Assembly: GCF_003412465.1 (NCBI RefSeq)
Contig: NZ_QTJV01000003.1
Coordinates: 183,809 to 247,808 of the forward strand
Source: Chitinophaga silvisoli
GTDB taxonomy: Bacteria; Bacteroidota; Bacteroidia; Chitinophagales; Chitinophagaceae
DNA length: 64,000 bases
Direction: 5' to 3'
The notes under the pieces: model-generated
Seen by the model: the letters and a program-made list of their open reading frames with translations, nothing else
Database searches by the model: none
Told to the model about the DNA's origin: nothing
Program-made: the position numbers and the translations under genes
In this document: positions 26,578-35,696 of the stretch, piece by piece
How the letters are laid out: each line of letters opens with the position of its first letter
Position numbering within the stretch: position 1 is the first letter of the stretch

Positions 26578-27195
26578 TCATTTGTAGTCCAAGATACTCA
26601 TGCGCTGTTCACACATAAAATACTCCTGCTCATCGTTAGAGCTGACAATGATCATCCGGTCTTTTGCATATGTGGTAATCAGTTCCTGGTAGAGTTTTAC
26701 ACCAGCTGCATCGAGGTTGGTACATGGCTCATCGAGCAGTAGCACAGGCACGTCAGAGAAGATGGCCAGTGCCAGTTTCAGCCTTTGCTTCATGCCTGAA
26801 GAAAAGTGCTTTACCTGCTTGCGCATGGAGGATTGCAGTCCTACGGTTTCCGCTGCTATTTGTGGCGTGATACCTGGTATGAACTGCTTGAACTGTAAGT
26901 GGAAATCGATGCTCTCTGCGAGGGTAAATTCTTCGATCAGTTCCAGGTAAGGAGCTGCGATGGTACAGTGATGGAAAAACAGATCGGTAGCAAGGGGGCT
27001 ATTATTTTCATAGTAGGTAACAGTACCTTCGTTGTGCAACAGGTGGCCACTGATCACCTGCAATAATGTGGACTTGCCTGAACCGTTTGGGCCAAGAATA
27101 GCATAACGTTGTCCCGCTTCAAAGGTAGCGTTGACCCGACGGAAAATCCAATCGTAGTTAAAGCGTTTACCGGTCTGGTCCAGCGTTATTTTCAT
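26578..27195 (-). CDS. ABC transporter ATP-binding protein
   Basis: A 205-aa stand-alone ATPase domain. Walker A GPNGSGKST, Q-loop region HHCTIAAPYLEL, a degenerate signature HFSSGMKQRLKLA in place of LSGGQ, Walker B VLLLDEPCTNLD. It resembles the CcmA/ABC-2-type ATPases. No permease gene is adjacent, so the partner is elsewhere. It follows lpxA on the same strand but a terminator lies between. Confidence 0.88.
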   Translation of the reverse strand: MKITLDQTGKRFNYDWIFRRVNATFEAGQRYAILGPNGSGKSTLLQVISGHLLHNEGTVTYYENNSPLATDLFFHHCTIAAPYLELIEEFTLAESIDFHLQFKQFIPGITPQIAAETVGLQSSMRKQVKHFSSGMKQRLKLALAIFSDVPVLLLDEPCTNLDAAGVKLYQELITTYAKDRMIIVSSNDEQEYFMCEQRMSILDYK

Positions 27196-27204
27196 TCGTC
27201 CTCA

Positions 27205-27252
27205 TTATTTATAGAAAAGGCAATACCATATGTTTGCACACATGGTATTGCC
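27205..27252 (-). terminator. Terminator after lpxA
   Basis: GGCAATACCAT (27219-27229) pairs with ATGGTATTGCC (27242-27252). On the minus strand it is followed by TTTTCTATAAATAAT, which fits a lipid A operon terminator. Confidence 0.8.
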
Positions 27253-27268
27253 CAAAAAGATATTATTT

Positions 27269-28063
27269 TCAGTCGTCACTGGAGAGAGACGTATATCCTT
27301 TCATGATACCACGTCCGGACTCACGGATGAATGCCAGGATCTCATCCCTTTCATCCGTAGCTGGATATTCTGCTTCGATGATGCTGACAGCTTTTGACAG
27401 CTTGTAGCCTTTTACGAAGATCACGCGGTAGATATCCAGGATATGATTGATCTTTTCCAGGGAGAAGCCTCTTCTTTTTAAACCGATAGAGTTCACTCCT
27501 ACATAAGACAGGGGCTCACGAGCAGCTTTTACGTAAGGAGGTACATCTTTTCTTACCAGTGAACCACCGGTTACGAAAGCATGTGCACCGATCTTACAGA
27601 ACTGTTGTACAGCCACCATACCTGCCAGTACTACGTGATCACCTACGGTGATATGACCGGCCAGCGTGGTGTCGTTGGAAAATACACAGTAGTTACCTAC
27701 CTCACAGTCGTGCGCGATATGGCTGTATGCCATGATCAGACAGTTGGAGCCGATGACGGTTTTCCATTTGTCTTTGGTTCCTCTGTTGATGGTTACATAC
27801 TCGCGGATAGTAGTATTATCTCCAATAATTGTGGTGGTTTCTTCTCCGTCAAATTTGAGGTCCTGTGGTATAGCGGATATAACGGAGCCAGGGAAGATAC
27901 GGCAGTTCTTTCCAATCCTTGCCCCTTCCATGATGGTGACATTAGACCCGATCCAGGTACCATCACCGATCTCGACATTCTTGTGAATTACAGTGAACGG
28001 ATCAATTTTAACGTTTGGTGCCACCTTCGCGTCAGGGTGGATGTAAGTAAGCGGATGGATCAT
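27269..28063 (-). CDS. lpxA: UDP-N-acetylglucosamine O-acyltransferase LpxA
   Basis: A 264-aa left-handed beta-helix enzyme that transfers a 3-hydroxyacyl chain from acyl-ACP to UDP-GlcNAc, the first lipid A step. Hexapeptide repeats run from residue 7 on (IHPDAKVAPNVKIDPF and later), catalytic His118 lies in SHIAHDC, and the C-terminal helical region follows VNSIGLKRRGF. The start lies 2 bp after the lpxC/fabZ stop, so these genes are one operon. Confidence 0.96.
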   Translation of the reverse strand: MIHPLTYIHPDAKVAPNVKIDPFTVIHKNVEIGDGTWIGSNVTIMEGARIGKNCRIFPGSVISAIPQDLKFDGEETTTIIGDNTTIREYVTINRGTKDKWKTVIGSNCLIMAYSHIAHDCEVGNYCVFSNDTTLAGHITVGDHVVLAGMVAVQQFCKIGAHAFVTGGSLVRKDVPPYVKAAREPLSYVGVNSIGLKRRGFSLEKINHILDIYRVIFVKGYKLSKAVSIIEAEYPATDERDEILAFIRESGRGIMKGYTSLSSDD

Positions 28064-28065
28064 TG

Positions 28066-29490
28066 CTATTTTTTGGCGTCTCTTGTTTTAATGATTTGAG
28101 CAGTCAGGTCGCCCTCTGTAACGATCTTGTTACCTACAAATACAGTTCCCCGCATTTCTACAATTCCTCTTCTGATAGGGCTTAGCAGCTCCATTTTCAG
28201 GATCATCGTATCACCCGGGAAAACCTTTTGCTTGAACTTACAGTTGTCGATCTTAATAAAGTATGTATCGTAGTTTTCAGGATCAGGAACTGTATTCAGC
28301 GCGAGTATACCTCCACATTGTGCCAGGGCTTCTACCTGTAATACACCCGGCATTACCGGATTGTTCGGGAAGTGCCCCTGGAAGAAGGGCTCGTTGAAGG
28401 TTACATTCTTAATACCTACTACCTGTGTATCAGTCAGATCAATGATCTTGTCTACCAGCAGCATTGGAAAGCGATGTGGCAGGGTCCGCTCTATACGTGG
28501 AAGGTCAAATATAGCCGGTTTATTAGGATCATATACAGGCACATCCTTAATGTGCTTGTTCTTCTTAATGTATTGTTTTAAACGACGGGCAAATTCCACG
28601 TTGGAAGCATGGCCCGGACGGTTGGCGATGATATGCGCCTTGATAGGATAACCTACCAGTGCCAGGTCGCCCAGGATGTCCAGCAGTTTGTGACGTGCAG
28701 GCTCATTAGGGAAACGCAGTTTGATATTGTTCAGGATACCTTCCCGCTGTTCTACGCTGATATTCTTACGCTGGAAAACGGTCGCCAGGCGAGCCAGTTC
28801 TTCTTCGCTTACAGGTTTATCAACGATCACAATCGCGTTGTTGATATCGCCACCTTTGATCAGGTTATTATTGATCAGGTACTCCAGTTCGTGCAGGAAT
28901 ACGAAAGTACGGCAGGCGGCGATTTCGGATCTGAAATCAGCCAGGCTGTTCAGATTCGCGTGCTGTGTACCCAGTACAGGAGAATTAAAGTCGATCATAC
29001 ATGTGACACGGTAATCTACTGCAGGCAGCGCTACCATTTCCACATTCTTCTTATCGTCGTAATAGGTAATATTGGTGTCGATGGTGTAGTATACCTTTTT
29101 GGCATCCTGTTCAGCAACACCCACTTCATCGATGATTTCCATGAAAGGCATGGCGCTTCCGTCCATGATAGGTACTTCAGGACCATCAATTTCTATTTCA
29201 ACGTTGTCAACACCGGTACCTACCAGTGCTGCCATGATATGTTCGATTGTATTTACTCTTGCACCGTTATGCTCCAGGGTGGTACTTCTGGAAGTATCTA
29301 CTACATAATCTACATCCGCTTTTACGACAGGTTGGTTGGGCAGATCAATACGTCTGAACTTAATGCCCGATCCGGGAATACCAGGCTTGAGGGTCATATT
29401 TACGCTGGCACCTGTGTGCAAACCTACACCCGATATAGTAACAGGAGCTTTTATCGTGTGTTGATTGGGCGACTGTTGATTATCCATCAT
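28066..29490 (-). CDS. lpxC: LpxC-FabZ bifunctional deacetylase/dehydratase
   Basis: A 474-aa fusion. Residues about 10-305 are LpxC, the zinc deacetylase committing UDP-3-O-acyl-GlcNAc to lipid A: SGVGLHTG, TIEHIMAAL with zinc ligand His84, and HKLLDILGDLALVG with the HxxxD zinc ligands. Residues about 330-470 are FabZ, the 3-hydroxyacyl-ACP dehydratase: RTLPHRFPMLLVDKI and GHFPNNPVMPGVLQVEAL with the catalytic His and Glu. This fusion is characteristic of Bacteroidota. Flanked by lpxD and lpxA in the order of the pathway's operon. Confidence 0.97.
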   Translation of the reverse strand: MMDNQQSPNQHTIKAPVTISGVGLHTGASVNMTLKPGIPGSGIKFRRIDLPNQPVVKADVDYVVDTSRSTTLEHNGARVNTIEHIMAALVGTGVDNVEIEIDGPEVPIMDGSAMPFMEIIDEVGVAEQDAKKVYYTIDTNITYYDDKKNVEMVALPAVDYRVTCMIDFNSPVLGTQHANLNSLADFRSEIAACRTFVFLHELEYLINNNLIKGGDINNAIVIVDKPVSEEELARLATVFQRKNISVEQREGILNNIKLRFPNEPARHKLLDILGDLALVGYPIKAHIIANRPGHASNVEFARRLKQYIKKNKHIKDVPVYDPNKPAIFDLPRIERTLPHRFPMLLVDKIIDLTDTQVVGIKNVTFNEPFFQGHFPNNPVMPGVLQVEALAQCGGILALNTVPDPENYDTYFIKIDNCKFKQKVFPGDTMILKMELLSPIRRGIVEMRGTVFVGNKIVTEGDLTAQIIKTRDAKK

Positions 29491-29563
29491 ATTAATTAAC
29501 TATTTTTCTGTTGTCTCGCTAGATTGGTCTGCAAATGTTTGTGGTGCAGGGAATTTTCAGGAA

Positions 29564-30613
29564 TTAAACACCTTCTCTTACAGAAAGTAACTGCTTTACC
29601 ATATCCTCCAGCTCCTTTACGCGTTTTTCAAGGTCCGGCAAATTTCTAAAAATTGCCTGACTTTTTAGTGAACTTTTGTAGTCAAAGGCAGGAGAACCCA
29701 TGAGGGCTGTATTAGGCTCGGTAATAGATTTGGAAAGACCACTCTGGGCGTTGATCTTGGTACCGTCAGCCAGTTGGATATGACCTACCAGGCCTACCTG
29801 ACCGCCGATTACACAGTTCTTTCCGATCTTGGTACTGCCGGAGATGCCGGTCTGTGCCGCGATTACAGTATTGGTGTCTATATCCACGTTATGGGCGATC
29901 TGGATCAGGTTATCCAGTTTCACTCCCTGGCGGATGATAGTAGAACCCATGGTCGCTCTGTCGATAGTCGTATTCGCACCGATCTCAACATCATCGTGAA
30001 TCACGACATTTCCGATCTGGGGAACTTTCTTGTATTTACCATCAGGCTGAGGGGCAAAGCCGAAGCCGTCGCCACCGATTACACAGTTAGCATGCAGGAT
30101 CACCCGCTTACCTACCACACAATTTTCATATACTTTCACGCCTGGGAATATCACGGTGTCATCGCTGACAACTACATTATCGCCCAGGTATACACCCGGA
30201 TAGATCTTCACATTATTGCCCAAAACGACATTTTCACCCAGGTAGGCAAATGCTCCGATGAATACATTACTGCCTGTTTTTACAGAAGCAGGTACAAAAG
30301 ACGGTTGTTGAATACCGGTTTTGTTGCCTACCAGCTGTTTATATTGCTCCAATAACTGGGCGAATGCACTGTAAGCATCTTTTACCCGGATCAGGGTAGA
30401 TTTTACAGGACGCTCCGTAACCAGGCTCTCGTTCACAATGAGTATGGAAGCATTGGTCGTATAGATGAATTCTTCATATTTGGGATTGGCAATGAAACTG
30501 AGCATCCCTTCACCAGCCTCTTCGATCTTGGCGATGTTATTCACTTTTACATCCGGGTTGCCTTCCAGCTTACCATCCAACATGGTAGCCAATTGTAATG
30601 CGCTAAACTGCAT
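29564..30613 (-). CDS. lpxD: UDP-3-O-acylglucosamine N-acyltransferase LpxD
   Basis: A 349-aa trimeric beta-helix acyltransferase for the third lipid A step. The N-terminal uridine-binding domain (residues 1-100) is followed by hexapeptide repeats and catalytic His241 in IQIAHNVDID; a coiled-coil-like C-terminus (LPDLEKRVKELEDMVKQL) closes the protein. First gene of the lpxD-lpxC/fabZ-lpxA set on the minus strand; the gap to lpxC/fabZ is 73 bp. Confidence 0.96.
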   Translation of the reverse strand: MQFSALQLATMLDGKLEGNPDVKVNNIAKIEEAGEGMLSFIANPKYEEFIYTTNASILIVNESLVTERPVKSTLIRVKDAYSAFAQLLEQYKQLVGNKTGIQQPSFVPASVKTGSNVFIGAFAYLGENVVLGNNVKIYPGVYLGDNVVVSDDTVIFPGVKVYENCVVGKRVILHANCVIGGDGFGFAPQPDGKYKKVPQIGNVVIHDDVEIGANTTIDRATMGSTIIRQGVKLDNLIQIAHNVDIDTNTVIAAQTGISGSTKIGKNCVIGGQVGLVGHIQLADGTKINAQSGLSKSITEPNTALMGSPAFDYKSSLKSQAIFRNLPDLEKRVKELEDMVKQLLSVREGV

Positions 30614-30719
30614 AGTTAATAATTAATATAGTTATCCAGGCGGTACCAGTTTTATGATTTAATTGACAGCCATCTATTTATACATTATCTACAATCTATC
30701 ATTCATAATCCTGTGTTGC

Positions 30720-31946
30720 TTAGATTTTTGGATGACAAATGTAGAATTTTTTTACGGGTATAGCCAGTGTATGACTAACCAGTGCATTATCGATCGACGA
30801 AATATCCTTGACGGTCCCGTCCTTAAAAAGGATGTTAATCCTTTCATTATTAATGTTGTACGCGCTCAAACTAGCTGTTCCTGTGAAGACAAAGTAATCA
30901 AGATCATGGCCAGAAATGCCGTATCTTTCTTGTACCTGTGTTTTCAATAAAGTTATGGCCGAGGTATCAAAAGCCTCATTACTGAGCAGACATTTAAACA
31001 AATGTCTGTTTGTCAACCATTTACATAACAAGGAAAGGACAGGGTCCGTATGGTTGGCCCATACCTTGATCGCGCTTAAAATATCATAGTCATCCAGCAG
31101 GCAAAACTGTTGCAGACAAGCTGGCTCCTGTTCGAAGTTGGCCGCGGTAATAGTATGGTACAGAAAATATTCCAATGCCGGTGAGGCATACAGTGATACT
31201 CCCTTAAGTGCCAGTTCTTTAGCTCGCTTCAGTATTTTGACCAGCATATTCTCTGCACTCAGCACCGTCTTATGCAGGTATACCTGCCAATACATCAATC
31301 GACGGGCCACAATGAACTTTTCGATGGAGTAAATTCCCTTTTCTTCCACCATCAGCTCATTCCGTTGCACAGTCAGCATCTTTATAATACGGTCATAACC
31401 AATCACTCCCTCAGATACACCCGTAAAAAAGCTGTCCCGGTTCAGGTAATCCATCCTGTCTACATCCAGCTGGCTCGACACCAGCTGATGAAGAAACGTT
31501 TTATGATAACGCCCGTTGAAGATTTCTATTGTCAGGCTCAGGGCACCATTCATCTCCTTATTCAACTCCTCCATCAGCCACTGGCTGATCTTTTCATGGG
31601 ATACCCCTTCAATAATTCCGTTTTCCAGGGCATGAGAATAAGGTCCGTGACCTATATCATGCAGCAAAATAGCCATCTTAGCGGCGATTTCCTCTTCGTC
31701 CGTAATTTCTACCCCTTTCCCCTTCAATTCAGACAAGGCACAGCTCATCAGGTGATAAGCCCCCAGGCTGTGATGAAAGCGGGTATGCATTGCACCCGGA
31801 TAAACCATGTGTGCCAGCGCCATCTGATGAATACGGCGCAGACGCTGGTAATAAGGGTGGGAAATTAAGGCAAAGATCAGCGGATGATCTATCGTGATGA
31901 AGCCATACACCGGATCATTTACAATTTTTCTCTTGCGTTCTGCCAT
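30720..31946 (-). CDS. HD-domain phosphohydrolase
   Basis: A 408-aa HD-superfamily hydrolase resembling the YwfO/dNTPase-like group. Metal-binding residues are visible as TRFHHSLGAYHLM, the HD pair in LLHDIGHGPYSHALE, and a later SSQLDVDRMDYLNRD. The N-terminal phrase IVNDPVYGFITIDHPLIFALISHPYYQRLRRI is the family signature. Substrate unknown; relatives hydrolyse nucleoside triphosphates. A -7 box lies in its upstream region. It lies upstream of lpxD with a 106-bp gap that shows no promoter. Confidence 0.9.
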   Translation of the reverse strand: MAERKRKIVNDPVYGFITIDHPLIFALISHPYYQRLRRIHQMALAHMVYPGAMHTRFHHSLGAYHLMSCALSELKGKGVEITDEEEIAAKMAILLHDIGHGPYSHALENGIIEGVSHEKISQWLMEELNKEMNGALSLTIEIFNGRYHKTFLHQLVSSQLDVDRMDYLNRDSFFTGVSEGVIGYDRIIKMLTVQRNELMVEEKGIYSIEKFIVARRLMYWQVYLHKTVLSAENMLVKILKRAKELALKGVSLYASPALEYFLYHTITAANFEQEPACLQQFCLLDDYDILSAIKVWANHTDPVLSLLCKWLTNRHLFKCLLSNEAFDTSAITLLKTQVQERYGISGHDLDYFVFTGTASLSAYNINNERINILFKDGTVKDISSIDNALVSHTLAIPVKKFYICHPKI

Positions 31947-31971
31947 TTTTACCGTTACCCTTTAGCTTGGG

Positions 31972-31979
31972 CAAAGCTA
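31972..31979 (-). promoter_or_regulatory. Candidate -7 box for the HD hydrolase gene
   Basis: On the minus strand, TAGCTTTG matches TAnnTTTG exactly, 26 bases before the ATG. It sits inside a small palindrome (TAGCTT...AAGCTA). Between here and porX (31980-32239) the DNA is AT-rich with no gene or clear element. Confidence 0.5.
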
Positions 31980-32239
31980 CGTTAAGGAATTATTATCTTT
32001 AACTTTTTCTAATGTATAAGACGCAATAGGAAGCTCCTTCCCCTATGTCTTCTGCGATTTTCCTATTTTTATTGCAAAAATTGATAATATTTGGACAACT
32101 ATCGCCCAATCAACTGTTATTTAACAATTTATTGTGCCAATATCGTACTTAGGGAACATTTTTTGACCGTAGAGAATGGTATATTGGCTAAATAGTTGCC
32201 GAATGAAACTAATTTTATCTTACTCTAACTAATACTTGC

Positions 32240-33793
32240 ATGAGTCAAATAAATATACTCTGGGTAGATGACGAAATAGAATCACTGAAATCGCAAATCA
32301 TGTTCCTCGAAAATAAGGGATACAAAGTGTCAGCCCTTACCAACGGATATGATGCCCTGGAATTTCTGAAGGAACAGGTGATTGATGTAGTGCTGCTGGA
32401 TGAGTCTATGCCAGGTATTACCGGACTCGAAACCCTTGCCAGGATTAAGGAGATAGATCAGCAGATCCCCGTAGTCATGATCACCAAAAATGAAGCGGAA
32501 AATGTAATGGACGAAGCCATCGGCTCCCAGATCACCGACTACCTCATCAAACCTGTGAATCCCAACCAGGTACTGCTTTCTTTAAAAAAGATCATTGATA
32601 ATAAAAGACTTGTGGCCGAAAAGACCACTATTGCCTACCAGCAGGACTTCCGCTCCCTGTTCATGGCCCTGAACTCGGGACCCGACTACAATGAGTGGAT
32701 GGACCTCTATAAGAAGCTGGTTTACTGGGAAATGGAAATGGCCAAGACCAACAACCCGGAAATGATGGAGGTCTTAAATACCCAAAAGGCAGAAGCCAAT
32801 ACAGAATTTGCCAAATTCATCACCCGCAATTATGCCAGCTGGGTAAGTCCCAAGGCCAAAGATGCCCCTGTGATGTCGCACACTGTGTTCAAAGAGAAAG
32901 TAGTGCCTCAGCTGGACAATGAAGTGCCTAACTTCTTCATTATTATAGACAACCTGCGCCTGGACCAGTGGAAAGCCATCCTGCCTATCTTCCTCGATTC
33001 ATTCAGATTGGTCAGTGAAGATACTTTTTATAGTATACTCCCTACTTCTACTCAGTATAGCCGCAATGCCATCTTCGCAGGCCTGCTGCCTGTAGATATC
33101 GAAAGCCGTTTTCCCCAGCAATGGAAAAATGATGATGAAGAAGGAGGGAAGAACCTGCACGAAGAAGAATTTTTTGCCGATCAGCTGAAGCGCCTGAAAA
33201 TGGATGCCCGCTTCTCCTACACGAAGGTAACCACCCATAATGATGGTCAGCACCTGGTGAACAATATTCATAACCTGCTTGCCTATCCGCTCAATGTAAT
33301 TGTGTACAACTTTGTGGATATGCTCAGTCATGCACGTACCGAAATGGAAGTGCTGAAGGAACTGGCAGGGGATGAAACCTCTTACCGCTCTATTACTGCC
33401 AGCTGGTTCGAACACTCTCCGCTGCACCAGGCACTGCGTAAGGTGGCAGACAGGAAGATCAACCTGATCATCGCAACCGACCATGGCAATGTAAGAGTGA
33501 AAACCCCGGTAAAAGTAATCGGTGATAAACAAACCACTACCAACCTGCGTTATAAACACGGCCGCAACCTGAACTACGATGCCAAAGAAGTACTGGCCTT
33601 CAGAGACCCGCGCGAAGCAGGCTTACCCAAGCCGAATGTAAACTCCTCCTACATCTTTGCAAAAGAAGATGGCTACCTCTGCTATCCTAATAATTACAAC
33701 TACTTTGTGAACTTCTATCGCAATACCTTCCAGCACGGTGGTATTTCGCTCGAAGAGGTGATCGTACCTGTAGCAAGGTTGGTGAGTAAATAA
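32240..33793 (+). CDS. porX: PorX: response regulator fused to PglZ/alkaline-phosphatase-like domain
   Basis: A 517-aa protein with the PorX architecture. The receiver domain (residues 1-120) has Asp10-Asp11, phosphoacceptor Asp54 (VVLLDESMPG) and Lys104 (DYLIKPV). A helical bundle (about 125-210) joins it to a PglZ domain of the alkaline-phosphatase superfamily, with FFIIIDNLRLDQW, a nucleophile-region TSTQYSRNAIF, and ATDHGN late metal ligands. In Porphyromonas and Flavobacterium, PorX with kinase PorY controls type IX secretion genes, and the PglZ domain is reported to act on oligonucleotides. No PorY or T9SS structural gene is in the window. The next gene starts 15 bp downstream. Confidence 0.95.
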   Translation: MSQINILWVDDEIESLKSQIMFLENKGYKVSALTNGYDALEFLKEQVIDVVLLDESMPGITGLETLARIKEIDQQIPVVMITKNEAENVMDEAIGSQITDYLIKPVNPNQVLLSLKKIIDNKRLVAEKTTIAYQQDFRSLFMALNSGPDYNEWMDLYKKLVYWEMEMAKTNNPEMMEVLNTQKAEANTEFAKFITRNYASWVSPKAKDAPVMSHTVFKEKVVPQLDNEVPNFFIIIDNLRLDQWKAILPIFLDSFRLVSEDTFYSILPTSTQYSRNAIFAGLLPVDIESRFPQQWKNDDEEGGKNLHEEEFFADQLKRLKMDARFSYTKVTTHNDGQHLVNNIHNLLAYPLNVIVYNFVDMLSHARTEMEVLKELAGDETSYRSITASWFEHSPLHQALRKVADRKINLIIATDHGNVRVKTPVKVIGDKQTTTNLRYKHGRNLNYDAKEVLAFRDPREAGLPKPNVNSSYIFAKEDGYLCYPNNYNYFVNFYRNTFQHGGISLEEVIVPVARLVSK

Positions 33794-33808
33794 TCTTATT
33801 TTTGTGCC

Positions 33809-34141
33809 ATGAACTTCAAAGTGACACCCAATAACCTGACCCGCCTCGAAAAGATTTTTGGAGAGGCTAAGTATGAGTTACGTTTTGAAAAAGGAACGTT
33901 CAACTCAGGCTATTGTGTACTCGAACATAAAAAGGTCGTGGTAGTTAATAAATTCCTGAACCTGGAAGGGCGTATCAATACCCTGCTGGATATCCTGGGC
34001 TCTATGGAACTGGATGAAAATGTGCTGACTCCTGAATCCCTGAAGCTGTACAAGCAAATAGTGGAAAACAGGAATACCGCTGCTGATGCGGCCGACGAAG
34101 AATCCACTCCTCCTTCACCAGAACAACCATCAGAGAATTGA
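33809..34141 (+). CDS. Conserved hypothetical protein, 110 aa
   Basis: Small acidic-tailed protein: a compact N-terminal domain (about 1-80, alternating strands and helices, with LRFEKGTFNSGYCVLEHKKVVVVNKFLNLEGR) followed by a low-complexity tail rich in Ala, Asp, Glu, Ser and Pro. No known domain recognised. It lies 15 bp after porX and overlaps the start of the downstream MBL gene by 4 bp (TTGA), so it is part of one operon with both. The conserved position suggests a real gene; function unknown. Confidence 0.75.
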   Translation: MNFKVTPNNLTRLEKIFGEAKYELRFEKGTFNSGYCVLEHKKVVVVNKFLNLEGRINTLLDILGSMELDENVLTPESLKLYKQIVENRNTAADAADEESTPPSPEQPSEN

Positions 34142-34902
34142 AAGTAACTTTCTTAGGAACAGGCACCTCCCAGGGCGTACCCGTCATAGCTTGCGGCTGC
34201 CAGGTATGTACTTCTACCGATAAGCATGACAAGCGCCTGCGCAGCAGTATTCTCATATCCGATACCCCCGCCGGCAATATCGTGATCGATACCACCCCGG
34301 ACTTCCGCTACCAGATGCTGAGAGCAGAAGTAAAACACCTGGAAGCGGTATTGATAACCCACTCTCACAAAGATCATATAGCCGGTATGGACGACATCCG
34401 TGCTTTCAATTATTTTCAGCAGAGAGCGATCGATATTTATGCGACAACGTTTACACAGGAAAGTATCATGCGTGAATTTGCCTATGCATTTGCAGAGCAT
34501 AAATACCCGGGTATTCCGGAATTGAACCTCCGTACCATAGCTAGTGAACCATTTGATGTAAATGGGATGACATTCATTCCGATCAATGTTATGCATCACA
34601 AAATGCCGGTACTGGGATTCCGTTTTGGCGACTTTACTTATATCACGGATGCGAACTTCATCGCCCCTGAAGAAAAAGAAAAGATCCTTGGCTCCCGCAT
34701 ACTGGTAGTAAATGCCCTGCGCAGGGAGAAACATATCTCTCATTTCACCCTGGAAGAGGCAATTGCCCTTGCCCGGGAATTAAAAATACCCCAGGTATAC
34801 TTCACGCATATCAGCCACCAGATGGGCCTACATGCAGAAGTGTCTAAAGAGCTTCCAGCAGGAATGGCACTGGCATACGACGGTTTGGAGATCATTCTCT
34901 AA
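34138..34902 (+). CDS. MBL-fold hydrolase, PhnP-like
   Basis: A 254-aa metallo-beta-lactamase-fold protein with the RNase Z/PhnP-type opening VTFLGTGTSQGVPVIACGCQVC, including the Cys-x-x-Cys pair typical of the PhnP group. Zinc motif THSHKDHIAGMDD (HxHxDH), ITDANF for the bridging Asp, and late FTHISHQM. PhnP relatives are cyclic phosphodiesterases; the substrate here is unknown. The start is TTG at 34138, overlapping the previous stop. Followed by repeat copy B. Confidence 0.9.
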   Translation: MKVTFLGTGTSQGVPVIACGCQVCTSTDKHDKRLRSSILISDTPAGNIVIDTTPDFRYQMLRAEVKHLEAVLITHSHKDHIAGMDDIRAFNYFQQRAIDIYATTFTQESIMREFAYAFAEHKYPGIPELNLRTIASEPFDVNGMTFIPINVMHHKMPVLGFRFGDFTYITDANFIAPEEKEKILGSRILVVNALRREKHISHFTLEEAIALARELKIPQVYFTHISHQMGLHAEVSKELPAGMALAYDGLEIIL

Positions 34903-34921
34903 GTGTGCCCCCACAGTGAAA

Positions 34922-35017
34922 AGAGCGTGTATAAAAAGTAAAAGGAGGGCATTGAGAAATGTTCTCCACCAGGTACCCGGATTAAATCCTGGAAATTTTA
35001 CTTTTGATCCATCCTCT
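34922..35017 (+). repeat. About 96-bp palindromic dispersed repeat, copy B
   Basis: Aligns with the reverse complement of 9992-10086 over its full length, sharing GTAT.AAAAGTAA, GGCATTGAG, CCGGATTAAA and TTTACTTTTGAT blocks. Its outer arms (AAAAGTAAAA against TTTTACTTTT) can pair. It lies in the 152-bp gap between the PhnP-like and ComEA-like genes and is co-directional with them, as copy A is with its neighbours. Confidence 0.75.
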
Positions 35018-35054
35018 TTTTTCATTTAAATTACAAAGACAAGTTTGTTAACCT

Positions 35055-35696
35055 ATGAAACCATTCCGGCACTTCACAGCGCTTGAGAGAAGAGGCATCG
35101 TAGCCCTGCTGCTGTTGACCACTATCAGTATTTATACACCGGCAATAGTGGCACACTATTTTCCACTCCAACCAGGTACAGATACACTGTTCAGCAAGGA
35201 AATTGCTGCTTTCCAGGACTCATTAAAAAAAACGCCGCCTCCGCCTAAAAAACATATTACCTTTTCCCACCCCCGGCAATCAGTAATCGCCATCGACATC
35301 AACAGGGCTGATTCAACAGCCTGGGAGTCATTGAAAGGAATAGGACCTGTGCTGGCTGCACGAATTATCCGCTTTAGAGATAAACTGGGCGGTTTTTATG
35401 CCATCTCCCAGATCAGGGAAACTTATGGCCTGCCAGATAGCACATTTAACAAAATTCAACCTTACCTGCGATTGAATGCGGTTTCACTAAAAAAACTGGA
35501 CCTCAACAGTGCAGATGAGCAAACTTTGGCCCAACATCCTTACATAAGGTATAAACTGGCGCGCTTAATTGTACTGTATCGCAGTAACAACGGGCCTTTT
35601 AGCCAAGCTACTGACCTTCTTGGCATACCATTGGTGGATGACAGTATTTATCGTAAAATTGAACATTACATCAAAACAGAAAAACCCCCAATATGA
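35055..35696 (+). CDS. ComEA-like helix-hairpin-helix protein
   Basis: A 213-aa protein with an N-terminal membrane helix ([19 protein letters not shown]), a Pro/Lys-rich linker, and two helix-hairpin-helix DNA-binding repeats: [35 protein letters not shown] and [30 protein letters not shown]. This is the architecture of ComEA, the periplasmic DNA receptor of natural transformation, but Bacteroidota often encode several such proteins and competence is not implied. Overlaps the acyl-CoA dehydrogenase start by 4 bp. Confidence 0.85.
   Translation: MKPFRHFTALERRGIVALLLLTTISIYTPAIVAHYFPLQPGTDTLFSKEIAAFQDSLKKTPPPPKKHITFSHPRQSVIAIDINRADSTAWESLKGIGPVLAARIIRFRDKLGGFYAISQIRETYGLPDSTFNKIQPYLRLNAVSLKKLDLNSADEQTLAQHPYIRYKLARLIVLYRSNNGPFSQATDLLGIPLVDDSIYRKIEHYIKTEKPPI

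Noticed and set aside
28609..29499. 296-codon open frame on the plus strand opposite lpxC/fabZ
   Set aside because: Fully antisense to a gene with clear catalytic motifs; its translation shows no domain and arises from codon bias.
34832..35029. Small open frames on both strands over repeat copy B
   Set aside because: They derive from the palindromic repeat; a similar phrase (GLNP, FTFD) appears in copy A because the DNA is repeated, not because a peptide is conserved.
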